From: Paenibacillus arenilitoris
Lineage (GTDB): Bacteria; Bacillota; Bacilli; Paenibacillales; Paenibacillaceae
DNA length: 64,000 bases
Assembly: GCF_014705655.1 (NCBI RefSeq)
Contig: NZ_JACXIY010000040.1
Span: 1 to 64,000 of the forward strand
Direction of reading: 5' to 3'
This document shows, one piece after another, positions 17,054 through 25,102 of the stretch (its first letter is position 1; the number at the start of each line of letters is the position of its first letter). A program made the position numbers and the translations under genes. Under the pieces are notes generated by a model, which saw nothing but the letters and a program-made list of their open reading frames with translations, was not told where the DNA came from and ran no database searches.

Positions 17054-17986
17054 ATGGAAGTGATGATCCTGCCAAGGACCGATAGCCTTACCGATTACTG
17101 CGCATTTGGCTTGCGTATCGAAAGCGAAATGCCGCTGCCCGAGCTTACGCGATCCGATTCGCCTGCTTACTTGGGCATGGTGCCCGTCAACGTGAAAAAG
17201 AGCGACCTTTCCGCCATGTGGGCGGAGTACGAGCCGGTCAAAGAATCGATCGCCCTGGTCGGCCGGCAGGTTCTGTTCCGGATACCGGACACCGCGATTT
17301 TCTGCGTCGACGGCGATTCGATCCTCTTCTCCCCTTGCGAAGGCGCAAGCGAAGATAAGATCCGCTTGTTCGTCCTCGGCACGTGCATGGGCATCGTCCT
17401 GATGCAGCGGCAAATCCTCCCTCTGCACGGCAGCGCCGTCGCGATCAGAGGGAAGGCGTACGTCATCGCGGGCGCATCCGGCGCCGGGAAGTCGACGCTC
17501 GCTTCGACCTTGCTCGGAAGAGGCTGTTCGCTATTAAGCGACGACTTGATCGCGGTAACGTTGGCAGCCGATGGTACGCCCATGGTCATGCCGGCCTATC
17601 CCCAGCAAAAAATGTGGCAGGAGTCGATCGACCGTCTCGGCATGAGCTCCGCGCACTTAACGCCCCTCTATGACAGGGAGACGAAATTCGCCGTGCCGGT
17701 TCCCGCCAAGTTTTGCAACGAACCGCTGCCTCTGGCCGGCGTCTACGAATTGATAAAAACGGAAACGACTGCGACGATGAAGGCAATCAACGGGCTTGAA
17801 CGATTCCATACGTTGCTTAACCATACATTCCGCGGTTTTCTGATCGACCGGTTAGGGTTAATGGAGTGGCACTTCGGCACGCTGGCCCGATTCGTGAACC
17901 GGATCGACATGTACCGCATCAAGAGGGCATCCTCCGGCTTCAGCGCCCACGCGCTGGCCGACGGCTTGCTGGAAACCATTCATTAG
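17054..17986 (+). CDS. HPr-kinase-like lasso peptide kinase (K)
   Basis: The 310-residue protein resembles the catalytic half of HPr kinase/phosphorylase. It has HGSAVA near residue 125, Walker A GASGAGKST at 140-148, and LSDDL at 161-165, as in HPrK. In the paeninodin pathway such a kinase phosphorylates the C-terminal Ser of the precursor. The precursor here ends in Ser, which fits. No HPr gene or phosphotransferase-system gene is nearby, so a role in carbon control is unlikely. The start has only a weak ribosome site; GTG or ATG codons a few bases downstream are alternatives. Confidence 0.85.
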   Translation: MEVMILPRTDSLTDYCAFGLRIESEMPLPELTRSDSPAYLGMVPVNVKKSDLSAMWAEYEPVKESIALVGRQVLFRIPDTAIFCVDGDSILFSPCEGASEDKIRLFVLGTCMGIVLMQRQILPLHGSAVAIRGKAYVIAGASGAGKSTLASTLLGRGCSLLSDDLIAVTLAADGTPMVMPAYPQQKMWQESIDRLGMSSAHLTPLYDRETKFAVPVPAKFCNEPLPLAGVYELIKTETTATMKAINGLERFHTLLNHTFRGFLIDRLGLMEWHFGTLARFVNRIDMYRIKRASSGFSAHALADGLLETIH

Positions 17987-17999
17987 GAGGCAGATTGAA

Positions 18000-18317
18000 A
18001 TGGCGAACGCCGAAAAAATCGTTTTGTCCGATCTTATTACGGCATGCGAACAAAACATCGTCAGCGACATGGGCGGCGAGAAGGTGATGTTGAGCGTGCG
18101 CAACGGCAATTATTACAATCTCGGGGCCGTTGGCGGCCGTATCTGGGATTTGCTAGTCAGCCCCGTCACGGCCGGCACGCTGATCGATGAGCTGCTGAAG
18201 GAATTCGACGTGGAACGCGACGTATGCGAGCGTCATGTCATCTCTTTTCTGGAACATTTGCGGAAAGAAGGTCTGATCGTTGTCCGTCCGGAACATTCGG
18301 CTGCTCTTCGCGCTTGA
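18000..18317 (+). CDS. PqqD-like lasso leader-binding protein (B1)
   Basis: The 105-residue protein is a RiPP recognition element of the PqqD family. It should bind the precursor leader and deliver it to the B2 protease. The segment VMLSVRNGNYYNLGAVGGRI followed by WDLL is typical of the PqqD winged-helix fold. AGGAGG precedes the ATG. The gene overlaps the B2 gene by 38 bases. Confidence 0.88.
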   Translation: MANAEKIVLSDLITACEQNIVSDMGGEKVMLSVRNGNYYNLGAVGGRIWDLLVSPVTAGTLIDELLKEFDVERDVCERHVISFLEHLRKEGLIVVRPEHSAALRA

Positions 18318-18738
18318 TCGCCGCACCTTGCTCTTGTTCTTCGAGGCTTTCGTTTATTTAGGCTGGGCTCGTCTTCTCATGCGGCGTCCGTTCGCAAGGC
18401 TCGCTCCCGCGCTCGGAACCAGAACCGAGGAAACCTCGACCCAGCAGACGGCGGAGCACTTGCGCCTTCTGAAGCAAATTTCGAATGCGTTGGAAGCGGT
18501 CAGCCGCCATACGCTCTGGGAGAGCAAATGCCTCGTCAAAGCGATTGCCGGCATGAAGATGCTGGAGCGGCGGGCCATCGACAGCACTCTGTACCTCGGT
18601 ACGGCCAAAGACGAGCGGGGACGGCTGATCGCCCATGCCTGGCTGCGCAGCGGGCCCTTGTACGTAACGGGCGCGGACGTCATGAGCCGCTTCGTCGTCG
18701 TCGAGAAATTCGCCAAAAGGGCACGCGGCCAATCGTGA
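18280..18738 (+). CDS. Lasso leader peptidase (B2, transglutaminase-like)
   Basis: The 152-residue protein is the cysteine protease that cuts the leader after its last residue. The likely catalytic triad is Cys84 (in WESKCLVKA), His119 (in IAHAWLR) and Asp133 (in VTGADVM), as in the lasso B2 family. It starts with TTG at 18280, inside the B1 gene, with GAAGG 9 bases upstream. The N-terminal 45 residues contain a hydrophobic helix. B1 and B2 are separate proteins here, as usual in Bacillota. Confidence 0.88.
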   Translation: MSVRNIRLLFALDRRTLLLFFEAFVYLGWARLLMRRPFARLAPALGTRTEETSTQQTAEHLRLLKQISNALEAVSRHTLWESKCLVKAIAGMKMLERRAIDSTLYLGTAKDERGRLIAHAWLRSGPLYVTGADVMSRFVVVEKFAKRARGQS

Positions 18739-18775
18739 AGGTTCCGCCGTCCTTTGGCGGCATAAGGAGAGAATC

Positions 18776-20575
18776 ATGGCATCCATCTTTCATTATATGA
18801 AGCGGCTGCGAGCCGTCTCGGGCACGGCCCTGTACGTCAACCTGTTCGGGATGGTCGTCTCCAGCTTCCTGGACAGCGTCAGCATCTTACTGCTAATCCC
18901 GCTGCTCAGCCTGATCGGAATCGTCAGCATGGACATGGGAGCAGGCTATTTCTCCTGGATATCCGATGTGCTGGACAATATCCCCCCGACGACGGCGCTT
19001 CTGATCATTTTGGGCGCCTATATCGCCATTATGTTCGGTCAAAGCCTCGTCCAGCGACACGTCGCTGTGCAAAGCGTGGCGCTGCAGCAGAAATTCGGGA
19101 AGGCGCTGCGGCTAGAAACGTACCAAGCGCTGCTTGCCGCAAGCTGGCCCTTCTTCCTGAAGAAGCGATCGTCGGATCTGATCAACCTCCTCACGATCGA
19201 ATTGGCCCGCGTTCTCGGCGCCGTCAGCCTCTTCCTCCAGCTTACGGCCTCGATCGTCTTCACGCTTATTCAAATCGGTCTAGCCTTCTGGCTGTCGCCG
19301 GGCTTGACGTTATTCGTGCTCGCCAGCGGCATCGTGCTCGGGTTGTTCTCCAGAAGATTCATTAAGCGGGCGAAGCGGCTCGGCAGCCAAACCTCGAAGC
19401 TGTCGCAAAGCTATCTTGCCGGCATTACCGATCAACTGAACGGAATCAAGGACGTCAAGAGCAATACGCTGGAGCGCTCCCGGCTGCGCTGGCTTGACGG
19501 CTTGACCGACGGGATGGCGGCCGAGCAGCTGGCCTATATCCGGCTTCGGTCCAGTTCCCAGCTGATCTACAAAATGTCGTCCGCCGTGCTGATCGCGGTC
19601 TTCCTCTTCATCTCGTACAAGCTGTTCCATACGCAGAGCTTGCAGCTGCTGACGATCACGGCCATATTCGCCAGATTGTGGCCGCGGTTCACGAGCATTC
19701 AGTCCAACCTGGAGCAATTGGCGTCCATGGCTCCGGCGTGCAAAGGGCTGCTTCGGCTGCAGGAGGATTGCAGGCAAGCCGCGGAGCGATTGGAGGCGCC
19801 GGGCGGAGACGCGGTCTCCCCCATGCGCGTGGAACAAGGCATCGATTGCGTCAACGTCTCTTTCCGTTATAACAAGAACGATTCGGCCCTCACGCTACAG
19901 AACATCCATCTCCATATCCCGGCGAATCGCATGACCGCGATCGCCGGCCCTTCCGGCGCAGGAAAAAGCACGCTGATCGACCTCGTCATGGGGATGATCC
20001 GGCCGGAAGACGGCCAGCTCCGCATCGACGGCCAGCCCGTCGGCGAGGAAAACCTGCTCGCTTACCGCAAATCCATCAGCTACGTGGCGCAGGATCCGTT
20101 CCTGTTCAATGCCAGCATCAGGGAAAATTTGCTGCTCATCAAACCGGACGCGACGGAAGAAGAGATGTGGGAAGCGCTGGAGTTCGCCGCCTCTTCCGAC
20201 TTTGTGCGCAAGCTTCCGCAAGGGCTGGATACGGTCATCGGCGACCGCGGCATACGGCTGTCCGGAGGCGAGCGGCAGCGGATCGTTCTCGCTCGGGCCG
20301 TCATCCGGAAGCCGGCGATCCTCGTGCTAGACGAAGCGACGAGCGCTCTGGATACGGAGAACGAGAAAAAAATCCAGGAAGCGATCGACCGCCTGAAGGG
20401 CAAGATGACCATCATCGTCGTGGCGCACCGGTTATCGACGATCCGCCATGCCGACCAGGTGATCGTGATCGACCAGGGAAAGCTCGTCGAACGAGGGGAT
20501 TACCGCCAGCTGGCGGCCGATCCGACCAGCCTGCTCGGCCATCTTATTCATAGTCAGGCCGAGGAAATCGCTTAA
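18776..20575 (+). CDS. ABC exporter of the lasso peptide (D)
   Basis: The 599-residue half-transporter has six N-terminal membrane segments (about residues 20-310) and a C-terminal ATPase. The latter has Walker A GPSGAGKST near 398, signature LSGGERQR near 502, Walker B ILVLDEATSALD near 520 and the AHRLST H-loop. No peptidase C39 domain is present, which fits a pathway with a separate B2 protease. It should export the mature peptide and give self-protection. AAGGAG precedes the start, and a terminator follows the gene, closing the operon. Confidence 0.88.
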   Translation: MASIFHYMKRLRAVSGTALYVNLFGMVVSSFLDSVSILLLIPLLSLIGIVSMDMGAGYFSWISDVLDNIPPTTALLIILGAYIAIMFGQSLVQRHVAVQSVALQQKFGKALRLETYQALLAASWPFFLKKRSSDLINLLTIELARVLGAVSLFLQLTASIVFTLIQIGLAFWLSPGLTLFVLASGIVLGLFSRRFIKRAKRLGSQTSKLSQSYLAGITDQLNGIKDVKSNTLERSRLRWLDGLTDGMAAEQLAYIRLRSSSQLIYKMSSAVLIAVFLFISYKLFHTQSLQLLTITAIFARLWPRFTSIQSNLEQLASMAPACKGLLRLQEDCRQAAERLEAPGGDAVSPMRVEQGIDCVNVSFRYNKNDSALTLQNIHLHIPANRMTAIAGPSGAGKSTLIDLVMGMIRPEDGQLRIDGQPVGEENLLAYRKSISYVAQDPFLFNASIRENLLLIKPDATEEEMWEALEFAASSDFVRKLPQGLDTVIGDRGIRLSGGERQRIVLARAVIRKPAILVLDEATSALDTENEKKIQEAIDRLKGKMTIIVVAHRLSTIRHADQVIVIDQGKLVERGDYRQLAADPTSLLGHLIHSQAEEIA

Positions 20576-20616
20576 AAATAACGAAATATATACAAAAAAT
20601 GGAATTAGGAACAAAT

Positions 20617-20649
20617 CAGACCAAGGAATAATCCTTGGTCTGCTCCTTT
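20617..20649 (+). terminator. Terminator of the lasso operon
   Basis: CAGACCAAGG pairs perfectly with CCTTGGTCTG around AATAAT, followed by CTCCTTTT. Confidence 0.8.
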
Positions 20650-20739
20650 TGAAACGGCGTGCGATCTAAAATCCGTTCAAATCCGCATTAAAATACTTTA
20701 ACATTCGTGTTCATGCTTTCGCGAACTAACGTTTTTCGT

Positions 20740-20745
20740 TATAAT
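20740..20745 (+). promoter_or_regulatory. -10 element of the sinR-like gene promoter
   Basis: TATAAT lies 42 bases before the start codon at 20787. The -35 region overlaps TTCGCGAA and has no clear TTGACA. No canonical GTTCT-N6-AGAAC element is found here. Confidence 0.45.
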
Positions 20746-20786
20746 GGGAAGAAGACCGCACTTATGTGATAACGGAGGAGTTCGTC

Positions 20787-21116
20787 ATGATTGGAGAACG
20801 CATTCAAACGCTGCGCAAGAGGAAGGGCCTTTCGCTAACCGAGCTTTCCCAGAGGGCGGGAGTCGCTAAGTCGTATTTAAGCTCCATTGAACGGGGGCTC
20901 CAACAAAATCCTTCGATCCAGTTTCTCGAAAAAGTAGGCGCCGTACTGAACGTGACGGTTGAAGATTTTTTGAATAATGAGCAATCCGGTGACAAAACCG
21001 AGCAGCTTGACAGCGAGTGGGCCGAACTCGTTAGGGAAGCCATGGCCTCTGGCGTCAGCAAAGATCAATTCAAAGAATTTCTGGAATTCAACAAGTGGAA
21101 AATTAAGCGCGAGTAG
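20787..21116 (+). CDS. sinR: SinR-like repressor next to sinI
   Basis: The 109-residue protein has an N-terminal Xre-type helix-turn-helix (residues 1-58, LTELSQRAGVAKSYLSSIER) and a C-terminal Sin domain (LDSEWAELVREAMASGVSKD). The same two-domain layout is found in Bacillus SinR, the biofilm master repressor. The C-terminal domain makes dimers or tetramers and is the target of SinI. GGAGGAG sits 6 bases before the ATG at 20787. It lies between the lasso operon and a convergent sinI-like gene. Likely targets are the GTTCT-N6-AGAAC sites of this window. That is inference from the B. subtilis system. Confidence 0.85.
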   Translation: MIGERIQTLRKRKGLSLTELSQRAGVAKSYLSSIERGLQQNPSIQFLEKVGAVLNVTVEDFLNNEQSGDKTEQLDSEWAELVREAMASGVSKDQFKEFLEFNKWKIKRE

Positions 21117-21126
21117 CGCTTTTTTC
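21105..21126. terminator. Terminator shared by convergent sinR- and sinI-like genes
   Basis: AAGCGC and GCGCTT pair around GAGTA, and six T residues follow on the plus strand. The stem overlaps the stop codon of the sinR-like gene. On the other strand AATTTT follows, so it may work both ways. Confidence 0.75.
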
Positions 21127-21130
21127 GCGT

Positions 21131-21292
21131 CTAAACGGCTGTCTCTTCCATGCCGTCCTTGCCGCTTTCCGCCAGCACCTTAATAATTTTGCGAACCTCG
21201 TCTTGATTGAACCCCATCGATCGCGCGCGCATAATCAAGGTTACCCACTCCATGTCCAACTCCTGATGATCTTCCGATGGCACAAGTACCAT
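21131..21292 (-). CDS. sinI: SinI-like anti-repressor
   Basis: The 53-residue peptide contains ELDMEWVTLIMRARSMGFNQ, which aligns with the helical Sin domain of Bacillus SinI (ELDQEWVELMVEAKEANIS) and with the C-terminus of the neighbouring SinR-like protein. It has no DNA-binding domain. SinI works by forming heterodimers with SinR and freeing its operators. The ATG at 21292 has AGGA and GGGGGA in front. The gene is convergent with sinR, not upstream of it as in B. subtilis. A TATAAT (minus strand, 21414-21419) is a candidate -10. Confidence 0.8.
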   Translation of the reverse strand: MVLVPSEDHQELDMEWVTLIMRARSMGFNQDEVRKIIKVLAESGKDGMEETAV

Positions 21293-21567
21293 AATCCTAT
21301 GTCCCCCATTCTTTTTGGGACGGTTGCACCACTGACTCCATACGTTTAAGGTGCCCAAATACTAAACGCATTTCATCGTCTCCCTATGCTTGTCATTGGC
21401 TTTCAATAACAGTATTATAATCCACTCGAACTGCGCATACTGTCGGTTTGTGTCTCACAAAATTGAGAGATAATTACATTTTTTGTCGAATTTCTTTAAG
21501 TGTTGTTAGCGGAGCCAGGGATTAGGCGGCGTTCGGTTAGGTCTGGGAAACTAGCTTGGCATGCAAG

Positions 21568-22614
21568 CTACAAAGCCAGATCCAGCTCCGCGCTTTCGCT
21601 CGCCTGCCCATAGCCGTTCGGATTCGTTTTTTGCCAGCGCCAGGCGTCCTCGCACATCTCCTCGATTCCTCGAATGGCGGTCCATCCTAACTCTTCGTTC
21701 GCTTTGGACGTATCCGCGTAGCAGACCGCGATGTCGCCCGGCCGGCGGCTCGTGATCGCGTACGGAATGCTGCATCCCGAAGCCTTCTCGAAAGCGGCGA
21801 TCATCTCGAGCACGCTGTAGCCCCGACCGGTGCCAAGGTTGTAGACGTCGACCCCGGATTTGTTCATGATCCGCTCGAGCGCCTTCACATGCCCCGCCGC
21901 GAGGTCGACGACGTGGATATAGTCCCTGACGCCGGTTCCGTCCGCCGTTGGATAATCGTCGCCGAAGACGTTCACCTGCCTCAGCTTCCCGACCGCCACT
22001 TGCGAGACGTACGGCAGCAAATTGTTCGGAACGCCGTTCGGATTTTCCCCGATCAGACCGCTTGGATGCGCGCCGACCGGATTGAAGTAACGGAGGATCG
22101 ATATCCCCCACTCGCCGCCCGACGCGGACAAGTCCTGCAAAATTTGCTCCAGCATCAGCTTCGTCCGGCCGTAAGGATTCGTCGCGCCAAGCGGCGCATG
22201 CTCCGGGATCGGCACCTGCTCCGGCAGGCCGTATACCGTTGCCGACGAGCTGAACACGAGCTTATGGACGCGGTGCTTCTTCATGACCTCGCACAGCACC
22301 AAGGTGCTCGTAATATTCGTATAGTAATAGGAAAGCGGCAGCCGGACCGACTCGCCGACGGCCTTGAGCCCGGCGAAATGGATGACCGCTTCGATCGGGT
22401 GCCTCGAGAAAATGCCGTCAAGCCCATCGCGATCGAGCAGGTCCATCCGGTAAAACGTAAAGCCTTTGTTCGTAATTTCGGCGACGCGGTCCAAGGCGGC
22501 GGAATGGCTGTTGGCCAGGTTGTCGACGACGACCACCTCATAGCCCGCCTCCAGCAGTTCTACGCAAGTATGGCTTCCGATGTACCCTGCACCGCCCGTT
22601 AGTAAGATTGCCAT
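21568..22614 (-). CDS. galE: UDP-glucose 4-epimerase
   Basis: The 348-residue enzyme interconverts UDP-glucose and UDP-galactose. The N-terminal LLTGGAGYIGSHT is the NAD-binding loop, and YGRTK holds the catalytic Tyr and Lys with Ser in FSSSATVYG. Further family motifs are RYFNPVGAHPSG and VRDYIHVVDLA. It should supply UDP-galactose to the EPS glycosyltransferases. The ATG at 22614 follows AGGAG. It appears to be a separate unit because a hairpin at 22688-22712 and a degenerate SinR-like site lie just upstream. Confidence 0.92.
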   Translation of the reverse strand: MAILLTGGAGYIGSHTCVELLEAGYEVVVVDNLANSHSAALDRVAEITNKGFTFYRMDLLDRDGLDGIFSRHPIEAVIHFAGLKAVGESVRLPLSYYYTNITSTLVLCEVMKKHRVHKLVFSSSATVYGLPEQVPIPEHAPLGATNPYGRTKLMLEQILQDLSASGGEWGISILRYFNPVGAHPSGLIGENPNGVPNNLLPYVSQVAVGKLRQVNVFGDDYPTADGTGVRDYIHVVDLAAGHVKALERIMNKSGVDVYNLGTGRGYSVLEMIAAFEKASGCSIPYAITSRRPGDIAVCYADTSKANEELGWTAIRGIEEMCEDAWRWQKTNPNGYGQASESAELDLAL

Positions 22615-22654
22615 TCGATCTTCTCCTCTCTTTGCAATCATAGATCGCATAGTT

Positions 22655-22670
22655 GTGCGTAATAAAGAAC
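22655..22670 (-). promoter_or_regulatory. Degenerate SinR-type site upstream of galE
   Basis: On the minus strand GTTCTTTATTACGCAC has one perfect GTTCTTT half and a poor second half. It is 40 bases before the galE start. No good promoter of the kind seen at epsA is present around it, so support is modest. Confidence 0.35.
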
Positions 22671-22687
22671 AGTTCGGCAAATAAACG

Positions 22688-22712
22688 CCCTGCAGCGGTT
22701 ACGTCTGCAGGG
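22688..22712 (-). terminator. Hairpin after the EPS operon
   Basis: CCCTGCAG and CTGCAGGG pair around nine bases. On the minus strand CGTTTATTTG follows, a weak T-tract. It lies after the beta-helix gene and before galE. Confidence 0.55.
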
Positions 22713-22745
22713 ATCTCTTATTATTCAGCGCAGCCAGAGGTTTAT

Positions 22746-25052
22746 TTAAGCACTTCCTAAGTCCGTATTGTCAACCAGCCGCAAATACGGAGCCGTGCCT
22801 GCTATCGTGACGCCTCTAAAAACGGATTTTGCGATCGTAACCGATTGATTTTGGCGGATCCAGTTCAAATTGACTCTGGTGTTGTCCAGATGCGAATGAA
22901 CGATGACCGCTTTGTTCGTATTGTCCGCTTTGCTTATTGCGGCATTGAGAAACGTCGTTCCGTTCACGAGCGAATTGCCGTCGAGCATGACCCCGAGATT
23001 TTGAAGCAGCCCGCCCCGAAGCGTGACCTGTCGCGTATACCTGGCATTATTGGAGCCGAGCTGGATGTCCGTCCATCCCATCGCCGGCGACTTCGCCCGT
23101 ACAAATTCCGCATTGTTAATATGGCAGCCTTCAAACCTGGCCGAGCCTTCGATCAGCGTCAAGCCGTCTATGCTTGTCGGCCGGCCGGCGTAATCTTGCG
23201 GCACCATTACGGACACGTCGTAGTTTTTGACCGTTACGTTCTTGATGACGGCCCCCGCGGTAAGCAGATTGAAGTGCTGGGCAAGCGCATTATCCGTGCG
23301 CCAGTCCCTCTCGAGCGTAATATCGGAAATGTAGCACCTGCCGTAGTTGAATCGGCTGATGTTAAATCCGCTCTGGCCGGCGTCAATTAGCGCGACCGGA
23401 GTGCCGCCTTGCGTCTCGGATACTTGAAAGGAATTCGCGGTCACGTTGACCGTGTAATAAAGCTTGTCAACGCTAATCCCCGACGGGACCTTGCCGATCC
23501 ACTGCTCGAAAGCGACTTGCGCGCCGTTGCCTATGCCGTGTGAGGCGACATACGTGAACGTACCCGCTGCCGCGTTGACGGACGGCGTTCCGAGATAACC
23601 GTAGGCGGTCGTGCCGAAGAACCGGCCGTTCTTGATTTGGCAATTTTGTACGACCGCGCCTTGTACGTCGAGCAGCTTCAAGTTGCCGTTTATAAAGACG
23701 GCGCCGTTAACATAGTTGTCGCCTTGCACCGACAGCTCGCAGCCGATGAACGTGTTGTCGACGTATTTGACTCCGGGGAAATTAGGGTTCGCACCGATCC
23801 CTCCGACGTTATACCCTTCGAAGGTGTTTCCTTCCACCGTGACGTAGGTCCCGTCCGCATTGACGAGATGCCCTCTGACATTGTTATAGATATAGTTGTC
23901 CGAGACATGGATTCTGTAGTTCAGCTCAAGACCGTCCGTGCGGTCCGGCGTCTTGATCGGAATGTTCGTTTCGCCGTACATGGATTCGATGTCGATGCCG
24001 AACATGGGAGGCGTGCCGTTCCGAAAATTCGTCGTTACGCCGTCATCGTCGTAACCGATATCATGTATGTTGTTCCGGTAAACATGCGTATCGTTCGAAC
24101 CGGTCAGCGATATGCCCTGTCTTCTGCAATGATGTATGCGGCAGTCGTGAATGCGTATGTGCTGCCCCATCTGCTCCTGCGTATATTGCGCCGGATCGAG
24201 ATGGTACTGCTCCCATCCCGTAAAAATACCATCGCCCGTACAGTGCGAAATTTCCACTTCGCTTATTTCGATATGGTTGCAGCCGTACAGAGCAACCCCG
24301 AATCCGCTCTCGTGCGTGTAATGGGTATGGTCGATCTTCGCTTGCAGCGCGGCGATTTGCTGATTCGTCAGCGCCGTCGTGAGCGGAATCGCGATGATCA
24401 TTTTATTATTGTTGCTCATATCGTTCGTTTCGTTCAGGAACCATCCTCTTCCATTCGGATTCGCGGGAGCGAACGCGCCATTCGTACGGTAGCCTACCAG
24501 CGTCTCCTTGGCGATCGTATCCTTGTATTGATAGAAATGATAGCCGGGCGCGTTCACGCCGGGCATGCTCCAAACCCTGAAGTTCGCAAGCAGGCCGGGA
24601 TTGGCGTAGCGGTCGATGACCTCGCTGCGTATCCATTTCGGATCGTTGTTCGGCGTTCCATCCATATTGACGCCGCCTCTTACGAATTTGACGTAGATTT
24701 CATAGGTATGGCTTTTTTTGTCCCCCGTAATTTTGCCGCCGGAAAGCTTGGCGCCCCGGGTTCCTCTCATCTCTATGATGTTGTAATTAGGAGAAGTATT
24801 CGCTTGCAAAGCGATTTCGCAGCCGCTCTCGAGCTCCAGATGCAGTCCGCTCTGCATGCGGATCGCGTAGTGCTCGTCGGGATCGAGCTGGACGAGATAA
24901 AAGCCGGCCGGGAGAACCGCATGGGTATACCCCTCCGATCTGGCCCAATCGAGCGCTTGATTGATCCCCCTTGTCGTTTCCGCCGGCTTCTGGCCCGCGT
25001 TGTTGATTTGAAAACGGATCAGTTCAATGCGGTAAGACCCATTCTGACTCAT
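22746..25052 (-). CDS. Right-handed parallel beta-helix protein
   Basis: The 768-residue protein has the repetitive pattern of pectate lyase/GH28-like beta-helices, such as IRIHDCRIHHCRRQGISLTG, THVYRNNIHDIG and VSDNYIYNNVRGHLVN. The N-terminal 90 residues resemble the Pectate_lyase_3-like entry region. No signal peptide is visible from either possible start; I use ATG 25052 because GGAGGTGA is 5 bases before it. Its place at the end of the EPS operon suggests a polysaccharide lyase or hydrolase that acts on the EPS. Catalytic residues cannot be assigned. Confidence 0.7.
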   Translation of the reverse strand: MSQNGSYRIELIRFQINNAGQKPAETTRGINQALDWARSEGYTHAVLPAGFYLVQLDPDEHYAIRMQSGLHLELESGCEIALQANTSPNYNIIEMRGTRGAKLSGGKITGDKKSHTYEIYVKFVRGGVNMDGTPNNDPKWIRSEVIDRYANPGLLANFRVWSMPGVNAPGYHFYQYKDTIAKETLVGYRTNGAFAPANPNGRGWFLNETNDMSNNNKMIIAIPLTTALTNQQIAALQAKIDHTHYTHESGFGVALYGCNHIEISEVEISHCTGDGIFTGWEQYHLDPAQYTQEQMGQHIRIHDCRIHHCRRQGISLTGSNDTHVYRNNIHDIGYDDDGVTTNFRNGTPPMFGIDIESMYGETNIPIKTPDRTDGLELNYRIHVSDNYIYNNVRGHLVNADGTYVTVEGNTFEGYNVGGIGANPNFPGVKYVDNTFIGCELSVQGDNYVNGAVFINGNLKLLDVQGAVVQNCQIKNGRFFGTTAYGYLGTPSVNAAAGTFTYVASHGIGNGAQVAFEQWIGKVPSGISVDKLYYTVNVTANSFQVSETQGGTPVALIDAGQSGFNISRFNYGRCYISDITLERDWRTDNALAQHFNLLTAGAVIKNVTVKNYDVSVMVPQDYAGRPTSIDGLTLIEGSARFEGCHINNAEFVRAKSPAMGWTDIQLGSNNARYTRQVTLRGGLLQNLGVMLDGNSLVNGTTFLNAAISKADNTNKAVIVHSHLDNTRVNLNWIRQNQSVTIAKSVFRGVTIAGTAPYLRLVDNTDLGSA

Positions 25053-25102
25053 TACCTTCACCTCCGTTTTACTCTCACCTTATGTAGCTTGTCACAGAAG
25101 CG

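Noticed and set aside
17054..17986. HPr kinase as part of carbon catabolite control
   Set aside because: The protein lies inside the lasso operon, no phosphotransferase genes are nearby, and it is better explained as a lasso peptide kinase.
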